Source of the DNA: JAGOSA01 sp039795715
GTDB taxonomy: Bacteria; Patescibacteriota; Minisyncoccia; Phycocordibacterales; UBA9973
Length of the DNA: 15,287 nucleotides
NCBI GenBank assembly: GCA_039795715.1
Contig: JBDKLD010000003.1
Coordinates: forward strand, 1 to 15,287
Direction: 5' to 3'
Shown in pieces: positions 1-5,526 of this stretch. The position numbers and the translations under genes are program-made. The first letter of the stretch is position 1, and every line of letters starts with the position of its first letter. Below the pieces are notes generated by a model, which worked only from the letters and a program-made list of their open reading frames with translations, made no database searches and was not told the DNA's origin.

Positions 1-3
1 ATA

Positions 4-447
4 ATGAAAGATTTACAACCTTATGGTGGTAAAACACCAGACTTAGCACTAATGCTATCTGTTGCAGAAAAATCGCTTAATTCACTCAGGGCGGGACAAT
101 ACCATTTCAGTGGTCAGTTAAAAAAAGGTCAGATTGTTCTATATTCTGAATCGTTCCACGACCAAGGAGAGCATGAACCTTTAACTGATGTTGAATGGCA
201 ACTTCAGGCTGATCTGACTGGTAAAAATGTTTTCCACATTGAACTATTTAACCATGGCAAAGCGCACGACCGCGAAGCATGGGGAATGGAACCGATAAAG
301 GTTCTATACATGCTACGTTCAGAAGAATCAGCAAAGATGTATTTTGAGCATGAAATAAAGAAGCATCGTCATTCAGGTGATGGGACTAAGAAAATGGTGA
401 AAGACCTTTTCAGTTTTATGGGGTCATTATCAGGGGGTGACGAATAA
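4..447 (+). CDS. Hypothetical protein, 147 aa
   Basis: I do not recognise this protein. It is soluble-looking, with no membrane segment or signal peptide, and mixes charged helices with a middle part rich in beta-type residues. The C-terminal third is lysine and histidine rich (around residues 105-133) and ends in a glycine/serine tail. The ATG at position 4 is the first possible start, but the reading frame is open to the window edge, so the gene may begin upstream. It stops at TAA 445-447 and is followed 7 nt later by a strong Rho-independent terminator, which supports it being the last gene of a real transcription unit. No function can be assigned from sequence alone. Confidence 0.7.
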   Translation: MKDLQPYGGKTPDLALMLSVAEKSLNSLRAGQYHFSGQLKKGQIVLYSESFHDQGEHEPLTDVEWQLQADLTGKNVFHIELFNHGKAHDREAWGMEPIKVLYMLRSEESAKMYFEHEIKKHRHSGDGTKKMVKDLFSFMGSLSGGDE

Positions 448-453
448 TATTTT

Positions 454-481
454 AGAGTTGGATTTTCCAACTCTTTTTTTA
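454..481 (+). terminator. Rho-independent terminator
   Basis: A perfect 9-bp stem (AGAGTTGGA at 454-462 with TCCAACTCT at 466-474) closes a 3-nt loop. It is followed by an uninterrupted T tract starting at 475. It lies just after the stop of the first gene and should end that transcript. Confidence 0.9.
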
Positions 482-504
482 TTGTAATTTTTTATCCCCG
501 TAGG

Positions 505-529
505 TACTTCGAAATGAAGTATATATAAT
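505..529 (+). promoter_or_regulatory. Palindrome next to a -10-like box
   Basis: TACTTC (505-510) and GAAGTA (516-521) form a perfect inverted repeat with a 5-nt spacer. It runs directly into a TATAAT hexamer at 524-529. This has the shape of an operator next to a promoter, but no start codon follows at leaderless distance. It could instead be a hairpin in the DNA upstream of the SET-fusion gene. Confidence 0.3.
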
Positions 530-642
530 AAGAGTTTAAAATTTGTGACCTCACTGCGTGGCTTTCAGAACTGGTCAGGCAGAGAGATTATATCGCCGTT
601 TCCATCGAGAGCCTAGGGTCGCTCATGATGCCAGCAGTATGT
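530..642. other. Intergenic stretch, no gene identified
   Basis: This stretch is more GC rich than its flanks. One forward frame is open from 535 to the TAG at 643-645 (about 36 codons, no upstream start). It may be a decayed coding fragment, but I cannot name it and chance is a fair explanation. Confidence 0.3.
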
Positions 643-648
643 TAGAAT
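643..648 (+). promoter_or_regulatory. -10 box of a leaderless promoter (SET-fusion gene)
   Basis: TAGAAT lies exactly 6 nt before the ATG at 655, so transcription should begin at or next to the start codon. There is no Shine-Dalgarno sequence between the two. The same spacing is seen before the genes at 4453, 8029 and 10186. Confidence 0.6.
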
Positions 649-654
649 ATCGGT

Positions 655-1548
655 ATGAATTCAAACCTTGCCCCTGAAATATTCCGTAAACGCCTTGTCA
701 TTGAAGGAAAATACACTGCAGACATACAGGACGAGCAGTTTGTCACGGATTTCCTCTCTGACCTCTCAAAAGAGCTTGAGATGACGATAATCGCAGGTCC
801 TTTTATTTCAAGTGCCACAGGCAAAACAATCCCGCTCCACGACGGCTATGAAGGCTCTCTTGTTTGGGCTGAGTCGGGAGCAACTACGTATATTTGGACC
901 CACTCAAAGTTTTGTACGGTAGATATATACTCTTGCAAAGACTTTGACACTGACAAAGCAATCGCTTTTATAAAAAACAGATACGGAATTACTGAATTTT
1001 CATATCATGAGTTACCCGACCCTCTTTCGATGTCAGAAGATAAGAGAATTGAACTTCGGGACACAGAAAATAAAGGCAGTGGAGTGTTTGCAACAGCACC
1101 AATACCGAAAGGTACAGTCATTTCCTATGTAGACGGACAGATTCACTATGCGAAGAAAGAATCTGAGGTCTATAGACACGCCTCAGACCATGCTGTCCCT
1201 TTCCACCGATATTTCTACAGAAATGGTTTTAACACAGCTGCCGTGCGGCTTAACCACTCTTGTGAGCCAAACTGTTATGTCAAAGACCTGTTCTTTGTGA
1301 CAACTATGCGAGATATTGAGCCTGGCGAAGAGCTTACGTATTGCTACGGGCTGTTTTGCAATTCTGACTGGCAAAACCCTGAAGGTGTCTGCCGTTGCGG
1401 CTCAAAAGATTGTCTGGGAAAAATTCTGCCATGGAGAGAGCTGCCACAAGATTTCAAGACCAAATACTTTGACTATACTGCCGACTGGATTTTGTTTGAA
1501 GAGATGAAAAGCAAAGGAATACTCGAACAATTCAAGAAAACTATTTGA
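655..1548 (+). CDS. AdoMetDC-like domain fused to SET methyltransferase
   Basis: This 297-aa protein has two domains. Residues 11-120 resemble the prokaryotic S-adenosylmethionine decarboxylase (SpeH) fold. The 'AES' at 72-74 matches the self-cleavage Glu-Ser site, and Cys94 lies 20 residues after Ser74, the spacing between the pyruvoyl Ser63 and Cys83 of the Thermotoga enzyme. The position of catalytic His68 is Tyr79 and that of Ser55 is Glu66, so classical decarboxylation is doubtful. Residues 130-260 are a SET domain, the fold of protein-lysine methyltransferases: GSGVFA (141-146), NHSCEPNC (200-207), ELTYCY (226-231), and post-SET CRCGSKDC (246-253), whose cysteines together with Cys203 would bind zinc. 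A short helical tail follows. The start is set by a -10 box 6 nt upstream. Both domains belong to AdoMet-using families. The SET assignment is firm; the N-terminal call rests on motif spacing. Confidence 0.85.
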   Translation: MNSNLAPEIFRKRLVIEGKYTADIQDEQFVTDFLSDLSKELEMTIIAGPFISSATGKTIPLHDGYEGSLVWAESGATTYIWTHSKFCTVDIYSCKDFDTDKAIAFIKNRYGITEFSYHELPDPLSMSEDKRIELRDTENKGSGVFATAPIPKGTVISYVDGQIHYAKKESEVYRHASDHAVPFHRYFYRNGFNTAAVRLNHSCEPNCYVKDLFFVTTMRDIEPGEELTYCYGLFCNSDWQNPEGVCRCGSKDCLGKILPWRELPQDFKTKYFDYTADWILFEEMKSKGILEQFKKTI

Positions 1549-1553
1549 AGCCT

Positions 1554-2498
1554 TTAGCGTGAAGCTTTTGCCTCAATCTTCATAACACTCTCTGCCGACT
1601 TATCAAAATGGTATTGAGGCAGAAAGTCGAACTCATCGAACGATATTGGGTTGACTGCCAAGGGATTGTGAACGACTATAACGTCTTCTGGGTCTGGATT
1701 TAGCAAGCAATTGAGCACATCGGACCTTGTATATATGATGGCACTGATGCCAATGTTCTCGTCTTTTTCAAAGAAAGTCATATCTACTTCTTCACCGTTT
1801 TCTTTCTTAATAGACGCTCTTCTAGTCCAAAATGCAGTTGGGCTTGCAACACGTTGACCATTTTCTCTCATTCTCAATGCCTGATGACCAATACCAAAGA
1901 CCGCCATCAGGATTCGGGGCAAGTGTTCAGAATGACCAGCACCAGCCGTATTGATGGCAATAACATAGGGTTCTTTTTCCGACACTCTTCCGTCTGCGAG
2001 CCTTGCTTTGTACTGGCTGCACTTGTCTCTTAAGGCTTGTGCGATTCTCAATAAAATCTTCTCTTCGGGAACGTCAAATAAAACGATATTATCGAGCGTA
2101 GACATACGCATTGGCGGCACAGAATCAGGTCTTGAGTATTCGCCAGGTGTTATTGCGGTACACTCGACATGCACAAAACCTTTCTTGGTTACTACCTGTA
2201 TATCTGCATGGTTATCATTGCGGTCGCTGTTGAGGGTCTTTCCGTTTGTAATCAACACAGCACCTAAATACATTTCCCATGTGCGTTGGTGGAAACTGGT
2301 GGTTATTTCTTTGAGGAAATTACTATCCTCGTACGGTTCATAAAGTTTGTAGCATTCCTCAAAAAGGGCTCTTCTTTCGGCAGTAACAGATGTGGTTATG
2401 TAATAAGGGTCAAGTTGAGGATTATCAGCATGAAGTTTTGCCAACTCTTCGTCGGTTGGAGAGTCAGGAAATTCAATTGAAAATAATGATACCGTCAT
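1554..2498 (-). CDS. Probable PD-(D/E)XK-like nuclease, 314 aa
   Basis: A soluble protein and the last gene of a minus-strand operon. It overlaps the preceding gene by 4 nt (ATGA), so the two are translationally coupled. A central motif set suggests a restriction-endonuclease-like core: FHQRTWEMYLG (69-79) with Glu75 in a helix, then HAD with Asp99, then a strand ending VHVECT with Glu112. The usual final Lys is replaced by Thr114, which occurs in divergent members. I recall similar 'QRTWEMYLG' proteins as uncharacterised genes near defence loci, but I cannot verify that here. The C-terminal half carries no motif I can name. Its stop lies 5 nt from the stop of the convergent SET-fusion gene, with no clear terminator between them. 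The nuclease call is an inference from motif pattern; a structural role without catalysis is possible. Confidence 0.7.
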   Translation of the reverse strand: MTVSLFSIEFPDSPTDEELAKLHADNPQLDPYYITTSVTAERRALFEECYKLYEPYEDSNFLKEITTSFHQRTWEMYLGAVLITNGKTLNSDRNDNHADIQVVTKKGFVHVECTAITPGEYSRPDSVPPMRMSTLDNIVLFDVPEEKILLRIAQALRDKCSQYKARLADGRVSEKEPYVIAINTAGAGHSEHLPRILMAVFGIGHQALRMRENGQRVASPTAFWTRRASIKKENGEEVDMTFFEKDENIGISAIIYTRSDVLNCLLNPDPEDVIVVHNPLAVNPISFDEFDFLPQYHFDKSAESVMKIEAKASR

Positions 2499-2932
2499 TG
2501 ATTAGAAGACCGTTTCTTGGACCCTTTTATTTCTGTTCCTGGCGGAATGAGTTCCTCAATAATTTGGTCTATCGTCACTTTCTTTGGTCGGACCCACAGC
2601 GTTTGGATAAGCCAGCCGACACAAATGAGTGCGGCAATAAAAAAGACTGCTTGCCATGTTGCCTTCGGGAAAATCCAGTCTTTGAATTCGGCAGTTGGGA
2701 AAATGATGAGGATTGCAATGAGAATACCGAACGGTGTTTGCCAAGCACGGCGGTCTTCAAGATTTTTCATATTGTTCATAAGGCAAATCCTAATAGTGTT
2801 CTCTGGTAATGTAACCACTCTTTGGTTCATGTTTGAATGAGCTGACACACCCTTCATTACAAGAGTATTCACATCAAAGCCAGTCGCAATCGTAGCGGAT
2901 TTTTCTTGATTTTTAGCTTTGGGCTTGCTCAT
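2495..2932 (-). CDS. Two-TM membrane protein, 145 aa
   Basis: An unrecognised membrane protein. Residues 1-65 are polar and basic. Two hydrophobic segments follow at about 66-80 and 92-113, separated by a short loop. The tail (115-145) is charged and ends in a basic run (KGSKKRSS). With two spans, both ends are probably on the same side, and the positive tail points to the cytoplasm. It sits in the middle of a three-gene operon. It overlaps the zinc-ribbon gene upstream by 20 nt and the nuclease-like gene downstream by 4 nt, implying coordinated synthesis and possibly a membrane anchor for one of the partners. Function unknown. Confidence 0.75.
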   Translation of the reverse strand: MSKPKAKNQEKSATIATGFDVNTLVMKGVSAHSNMNQRVVTLPENTIRICLMNNMKNLEDRRAWQTPFGILIAILIIFPTAEFKDWIFPKATWQAVFFIAALICVGWLIQTLWVRPKKVTIDQIIEELIPPGTEIKGSKKRSSNQ

Positions 2933-3197
2933 TTTGTGCCGTATTTTGTGGAGGCATGAGACCTAATGCTCCTAAAGCGTGGAAGCTGACAAGCCCGCAC
3001 CTAGTACAAACAACCCCTACAGAAGGAACCATAGGACCTCCTATAACCATATTATTGGTCATTTCTGGCTGAAAGGGGTGGTTGAAATAGCCCTCAATCA
3101 AGGAAAAATTAGGGTTTCCACATCTGCTACAAGGGAGACGTGCACCCCTCTCCTGGAGTATTGCGATTATTCTGTCTCTCTCTTCAGCGGTCATCAT
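2913..3197 (-). CDS. Small zinc-ribbon protein, 94 aa
   Basis: The protein contains two CxxC knuckles, Cys23/Cys26 and Cys64/Cys67, separated by 37 residues, as in a zinc ribbon. A conserved-looking stretch 'VSFHALGALGL' follows at 70-80, and the tail is polar. Such proteins usually bind zinc for structure and act as nucleic-acid or protein adaptors. It is the first gene of the zinc-ribbon/two-TM/nuclease-like operon. The start at 3197 is supported by a TATAAT box 7 nt upstream, making it leaderless. A second ATG follows immediately and could be used instead. The 20-nt overlap with the next gene suggests coupling. Confidence 0.75.
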   Translation of the reverse strand: MMTAEERDRIIAILQERGARLPCSRCGNPNFSLIEGYFNHPFQPEMTNNMVIGGPMVPSVGVVCTRCGLVSFHALGALGLMPPQNTAQNEQAQS

Positions 3198-3204
3198 GTA
3201 TTGG

Positions 3205-3210
3205 ATTATA
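3205..3210 (-). promoter_or_regulatory. -10 box driving the zinc-ribbon operon
   Basis: On the minus strand TATAAT lies 7 nt before the ATG at 3197. A TTTCCA hexamer (4 of 6 matches to TTGACA) lies 17 nt further upstream. This makes a leaderless start for the three-gene operon and separates it from the membrane-protein pair that ends at 3251. Confidence 0.55.
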
Positions 3211-3250
3211 GTTTAAATTGGACGTAATGGAAACTCGACTCTACGAAGCA

Positions 3251-3631
3251 TTATTTGAGCCCTTTATCATGCAGACAGAAAGTATATTCGTCTTTGGTCG
3301 CAGGATTCCAAACCACTTTTTCAGGCTGTGCGGGTGTCGGCGGCTTCATACTAACGCTATGTTCGCTACAGTCGAAACTGAAAATCCTATCAATTGATGT
3401 TGACCCATGAGGTATTGCCTTACATTGCTGATAGTTTTTCAAGCTCTGAGCGTCAGCTTGCTCTTGAGTTATACCAGGTTCAGCAGGGACAGCTGCAAGT
3501 GTCATCTTAGTCCACGAACAGGCGTGCACGATTCTCGAAGGACGTACCTGGAACCAGTAAAAAGCAACTCCTAGAACAAGAAGTGACGAGACAATAATAA
3601 AAATAGTTTTTTTATTCGATATTGTCTTCAT
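3251..3631 (-). CDS. Small membrane-anchored protein, 126 aa
   Basis: An N-terminal hydrophobic segment at about residues 8-27, preceded by lysines, anchors or exports the protein. The rest would lie outside the cytoplasm and contains four cysteines (38, 70, 88, 119), which could form two disulfides. The ending 'YTFCLHDKGL' resembles the C-terminus of small membrane proteins I know as common in CPR genomes. I chose the ATG at 3631. It gives a normal TM start and overlaps the upstream gene by 20 nt, exactly as in the neighbouring operon. A longer frame to 3694 would put an unlikely extension deep inside the upstream gene. Function unknown. Confidence 0.7.
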   Translation of the reverse strand: MKTISNKKTIFIIVSSLLVLGVAFYWFQVRPSRIVHACSWTKMTLAAVPAEPGITQEQADAQSLKNYQQCKAIPHGSTSIDRIFSFDCSEHSVSMKPPTPAQPEKVVWNPATKDEYTFCLHDKGLK

Positions 3632-4220
3632 GTTTAGCATTATAGCTTTGTTTGCCGAAAACAATATACCCAAACACTTTTGGTATACCGACAATCACTA
3701 TTGCTCCAACAATCATTACTGTCACCCACTGTTTGAGAAACTCTCCCCAGGTCTTATCCTTCACTTCATTATTCATGACAAACCTGTAGCTTGCCTGAGC
3801 ATCGTTCGGGATTGGACTATCTGCCATTGTCGCCCATTCGCCAGGCGTACTTGGAGCTTTTCCAGCAAGACATATCTTTAAAAACATTTCATCTGGGGAC
3901 ATATTGTACAGACTAGAAACGAGCCTAGAGAGGTCCACAGCAAAGACGGGTTCCAAAGTATATACCTGGTCTTTTCCTTTTTCTTCATCAAAAACTACAT
4001 TAGAAGCAGTGAAGTTGCCGCCAGAAAATGAACTGCCTTTCGTACATTCGTAACCATATCTGCTTGCATAAAAGTCAGTGCGTGGAAACTGTCCGTAGCG
4101 GTTATCTTTTGTGATTTCAAAAGTAATGTAGCCTGCAACTATCACCAGCAAAATGAAAAGTATTTTGACCATTCGATACCACCAGTACTGCTCTGCGTTC
4201 TGACGAGATATTTTTTTCAT
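3612..4220 (-). CDS. Two-TM membrane protein with large outer loop, 202 aa
   Basis: Hydrophobic segments lie at about residues 17-34 and 165-188, flanking a loop of roughly 130 residues with two cysteines (59, 117). The N-terminus carries 'EQYWWYRMVK', a WWYR signature I associate with uncharacterised CPR membrane proteins. The C-terminal tail is short and charged. The start at 4220 is preferred over an upstream ATG at 4262. It follows an AAAGGAAAT purine stretch suited to ribosome binding and places the basic residues directly before the first TM segment. Upstream lies an array of hairpins ending in a U-tract. It forms a pair with the 126-aa protein through a 20-nt overlap, so the two may work together in the envelope. 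Function unknown. Confidence 0.75.
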   Translation of the reverse strand: MKKISRQNAEQYWWYRMVKILFILLVIVAGYITFEITKDNRYGQFPRTDFYASRYGYECTKGSSFSGGNFTASNVVFDEEKGKDQVYTLEPVFAVDLSRLVSSLYNMSPDEMFLKICLAGKAPSTPGEWATMADSPIPNDAQASYRFVMNNEVKDKTWGEFLKQWVTVMIVGAIVIVGIPKVFGYIVFGKQSYNAKHEDNIE

Positions 4221-4248
4221 ATTTCCTTTTATTGCCAATAAAGGAAGC

Positions 4249-4378
4249 AAAAAGCCCACCACGAAGGCGGAAGCTTACGCTCCCCATGCACGTTTCCATG
4301 CATGACCAGTGACGGCAGACCCTTCGAGATGGGTTCTTTGCACGTCACTGGTTTTCTTCACCATGCCTCCATTACTGA
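4249..4378 (-). ncRNA. Candidate structured RNA or 5' leader (hairpin array)
   Basis: Read on the minus strand, five hairpins follow one another. The first is CTTCA/TGAAG (about 4354-4378). The second is a long one with a perfect 10-bp base (4305-4314 with 4343-4352), continued by GCAGACCC (4315-4322) pairing imperfectly with 4331-4341. The third is TGCATG/CATGCA (4285-4304), directly abutting the second. The fourth is a GGAGC/GCTTCC stem (about 4269-4283). The last is a GCC/GGC hairpin followed by TTTTT (4249-4253). This looks like a small terminated RNA or an attenuating leader for the membrane-protein pair starting at 4220. It does not match SRP RNA, tmRNA or RNase P motifs as I know them. 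It could also be a recombination site. Confidence 0.35.
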
Positions 4379-4421
4379 AGGTTTAGGCTACTTATTCGTA
4401 TTCGGTTGTAGGCTCAATCTA

Positions 4422-4446
4422 ACACGGAACGTGTCAATGGTAAAAT
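4422..4446 (+). promoter_or_regulatory. Leaderless promoter with adjacent palindrome
   Basis: TAAAAT at 4441-4446 lies exactly 6 nt before the ATG at 4453. Just upstream ACACG-GAA-CGTGT (4422-4434) is a perfect palindrome sitting in the region between the -35 and -10 positions. That is where a repressor or activator would act. No good -35 hexamer is visible. Confidence 0.45.
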
Positions 4447-4452
4447 GGTTAT

Positions 4453-4803
4453 ATGAGCACAGGTAGACCGTCCGTAATGACCGACATCGCACTCCAAAAA
4501 CTTGAGGAGGTCTTTGCTCTTGGCGGAAGCGACAAAGAAGCCTGCTTTTATGCCGACATTTCACCGTCTACCCTCTATAACTATCAACAGGAGAACCCTG
4601 ACTTTTTGGAGCGAAAAGGGCTTTTAAAGGAGAGCCCTGTGCTGAAAGCACGCCGAATCATCATTGAGGGAATGGAAAAGGACCCTCGATTGGCTTTGAA
4701 GTACCTGGAGCGTATCAACAAAGAAGAGTTTGGTGCTGGTCCTGATACACGCCCAGTAATCCTCATTTCAGAGGTAGTAGCCCGAAAAAACCTTTTAATA
4801 TAG
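4453..4803 (+). CDS. Terminase-small-subunit-like HTH protein, 116 aa
   Basis: The N-terminal 'GRPSVMTDIALQKLEEVF' and the helix-turn-helix 'SDKEACFYADISPSTLYNYQ' (about residues 26-45) are typical of the DNA-recognition domain of phage terminase small subunits and related homeodomain-like proteins. A dimerisation-type helix region with 'DPRLALKYLER' follows (about 76-86). In phages this family recognises packaging sites, but similar stand-alone proteins occur in CPR mobile elements. No large terminase subunit or capsid gene is nearby, so a regulatory or recombination-accessory role is just as likely. The start is fixed by a -10 box 6 nt upstream. The downstream 450 bases carry hairpins and a terminator but no convincing gene. 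Confidence 0.75.
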   Translation: MSTGRPSVMTDIALQKLEEVFALGGSDKEACFYADISPSTLYNYQQENPDFLERKGLLKESPVLKARRIIIEGMEKDPRLALKYLERINKEEFGAGPDTRPVILISEVVARKNLLI

Positions 4804-4829
4804 GCTCCTGAGCCTCTCAAAACGTCTGT

Positions 4830-4913
4830 TATAATTAAAGAAAGGTTACATTGGCAAATCGAAAAAACGGCAAACACGGTCATATTCGGACCGTATTGTC
4901 TTTATTTTTCGAT
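4830..4913 (+). other. -10-like box followed by long imperfect hairpin
   Basis: TATAAT stands at 4830-4835. Downstream, ATCGAAAAA (4858-4866) and TTTTTCGAT (4905-4913) form a perfect 9-bp outer stem. Inside it ACGGTC (4876-4881) pairs with GACCGT (4889-4894) around a 7-nt loop. The segments between them pair partially. With the terminator ending at 5001 this could be a short RNA of about 160 nt, or part of the 3' region of the HTH gene's transcript. Confidence 0.4.
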
Positions 4914-4981
4914 AAGGCGATGTATCCATAATGAATGAGCCTATTTTTATATCGGCACGGCGAATGGATACCGCCTGCTGA
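4851..4981 (+). other. Two overlapping very short ORFs (26 and 16 codons)
   Basis: A TTG at 4851, with AAAGG 5 nt upstream, opens a 26-codon frame ending TAA at 4929-4931. An ATG overlaps that stop (TAATG) and opens a 16-codon frame ending TGA at 4979-4981. The overlap and ribosome-binding-like sequence are suggestive of leader peptides. At this length they may be chance, and the same bases also form the strong hairpin. Confidence 0.2.
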
Positions 4982-5001
4982 TGTAAAAGTAGGTTTTTTT
5001 T
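4974..5001 (+). terminator. Rho-independent terminator
   Basis: CCTGCT (4974-4979) pairs with AGTAGG (4988-4993), including one G-U pair, and is followed by eight T residues (4994-5001). It would end transcription coming from the HTH gene or from the -10 box at 4830. Confidence 0.65.
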
Positions 5002-5099
5002 GTTTCTCAAATACGTGATTCGCACTCCAGCTGTCAGGACAATCTGGGTTATCAACTTGGTCTGGTAAACCCAAGGGTCCATAGGGCTCTCTTGCGAAA

Positions 5100-5216
5100 A
5101 CAGGGAAAAGCAGTTGTCAACTCTGCCCCTGTCGAATGAAGAGCGTCTTATTTTCCTCAGTTTGACAGGAAGACTAGGAGGCTAGTGCTTTGTGTCAGAT
5201 AAGAATCTCTGTCACA
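5100..5216. repeat. Cluster of three inverted repeats upstream of LSR1
   Basis: ACAGGG (5100-5105) pairs with CCCTGT (5127-5132), and the interior (GCAGTTG...CAACTCTGC) also pairs. ACTAG-GAGG-CTAGT (5173-5186) is a perfect palindrome. TGTGTCAGA (5191-5199) pairs with the end of the 5191-5216 segment, with one mismatch. This gene-free stretch directly precedes the recombinase module, where an attachment site or regulatory region is expected. I cannot tell which. Confidence 0.4.
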
Positions 5217-5280
5217 TGGTGAGCAATATCTTGGTATCAGAAGGTAAAAGTTGGGCTATGCCCGAAATCTAAAAAGCAAA

Positions 5281-5526
5281 ATGAACGAGCTGCACAAAAA
5301 GTCAAAACGAAGTAATACACTCCTCCACACAGAAGGAGAGTTTGACCTTTTGCCTGTCGCAACCGAACCTACTCATTGCCGCCAAGAAGTAACAGGTGTA
5401 ATCTTCACAAGAGACAATCTGGAAGCTCTCGCAGAGCTCGGTGACATACTGAGACCGATTAAAGAACGAATGCTCGCAGAAGGGTTTGAAATAATTCACG
5501 GACAAGTTCAAAAAAAGTATGCGTAA
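5281..5526 (+). CDS. Small hypothetical protein upstream of LSR1, 81 aa
   Basis: A short protein with a basic N-terminus (LHKKSKRSN) and a C-terminal region 'VIFTRDNLEALAELGDILRPIKERML' likely to be two helices. I do not recognise a family. Its last 8 nt overlap the start of the recombinase gene, so the two are probably co-translated. Small ORFs in this position are common before large serine recombinases in CPR genomes, in my general knowledge. The start is uncertain. ATG 5281 has a -10-like CTAAAA 6 nt upstream. TTG 5251, 30 nt further upstream and preceded by AAGG, would give 91 aa. A role as directionality or regulatory partner of the recombinase is only a guess. Confidence 0.6.
   Translation: MNELHKKSKRSNTLLHTEGEFDLLPVATEPTHCRQEVTGVIFTRDNLEALAELGDILRPIKERMLAEGFEIIHGQVQKKYA

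Noticed and set aside
2390..2809. A 139-codon plus-strand frame opposite the membrane-protein and nuclease-like genes
   Set aside because: It is antisense to two genes that overlap as an operon, has no promoter-like box at its start, and shows no protein-like pattern.
4846..5082. A 78-codon minus-strand frame over the hairpin region downstream of the HTH gene
   Set aside because: It runs through the terminator and hairpin on the other strand and has no supporting start signal.
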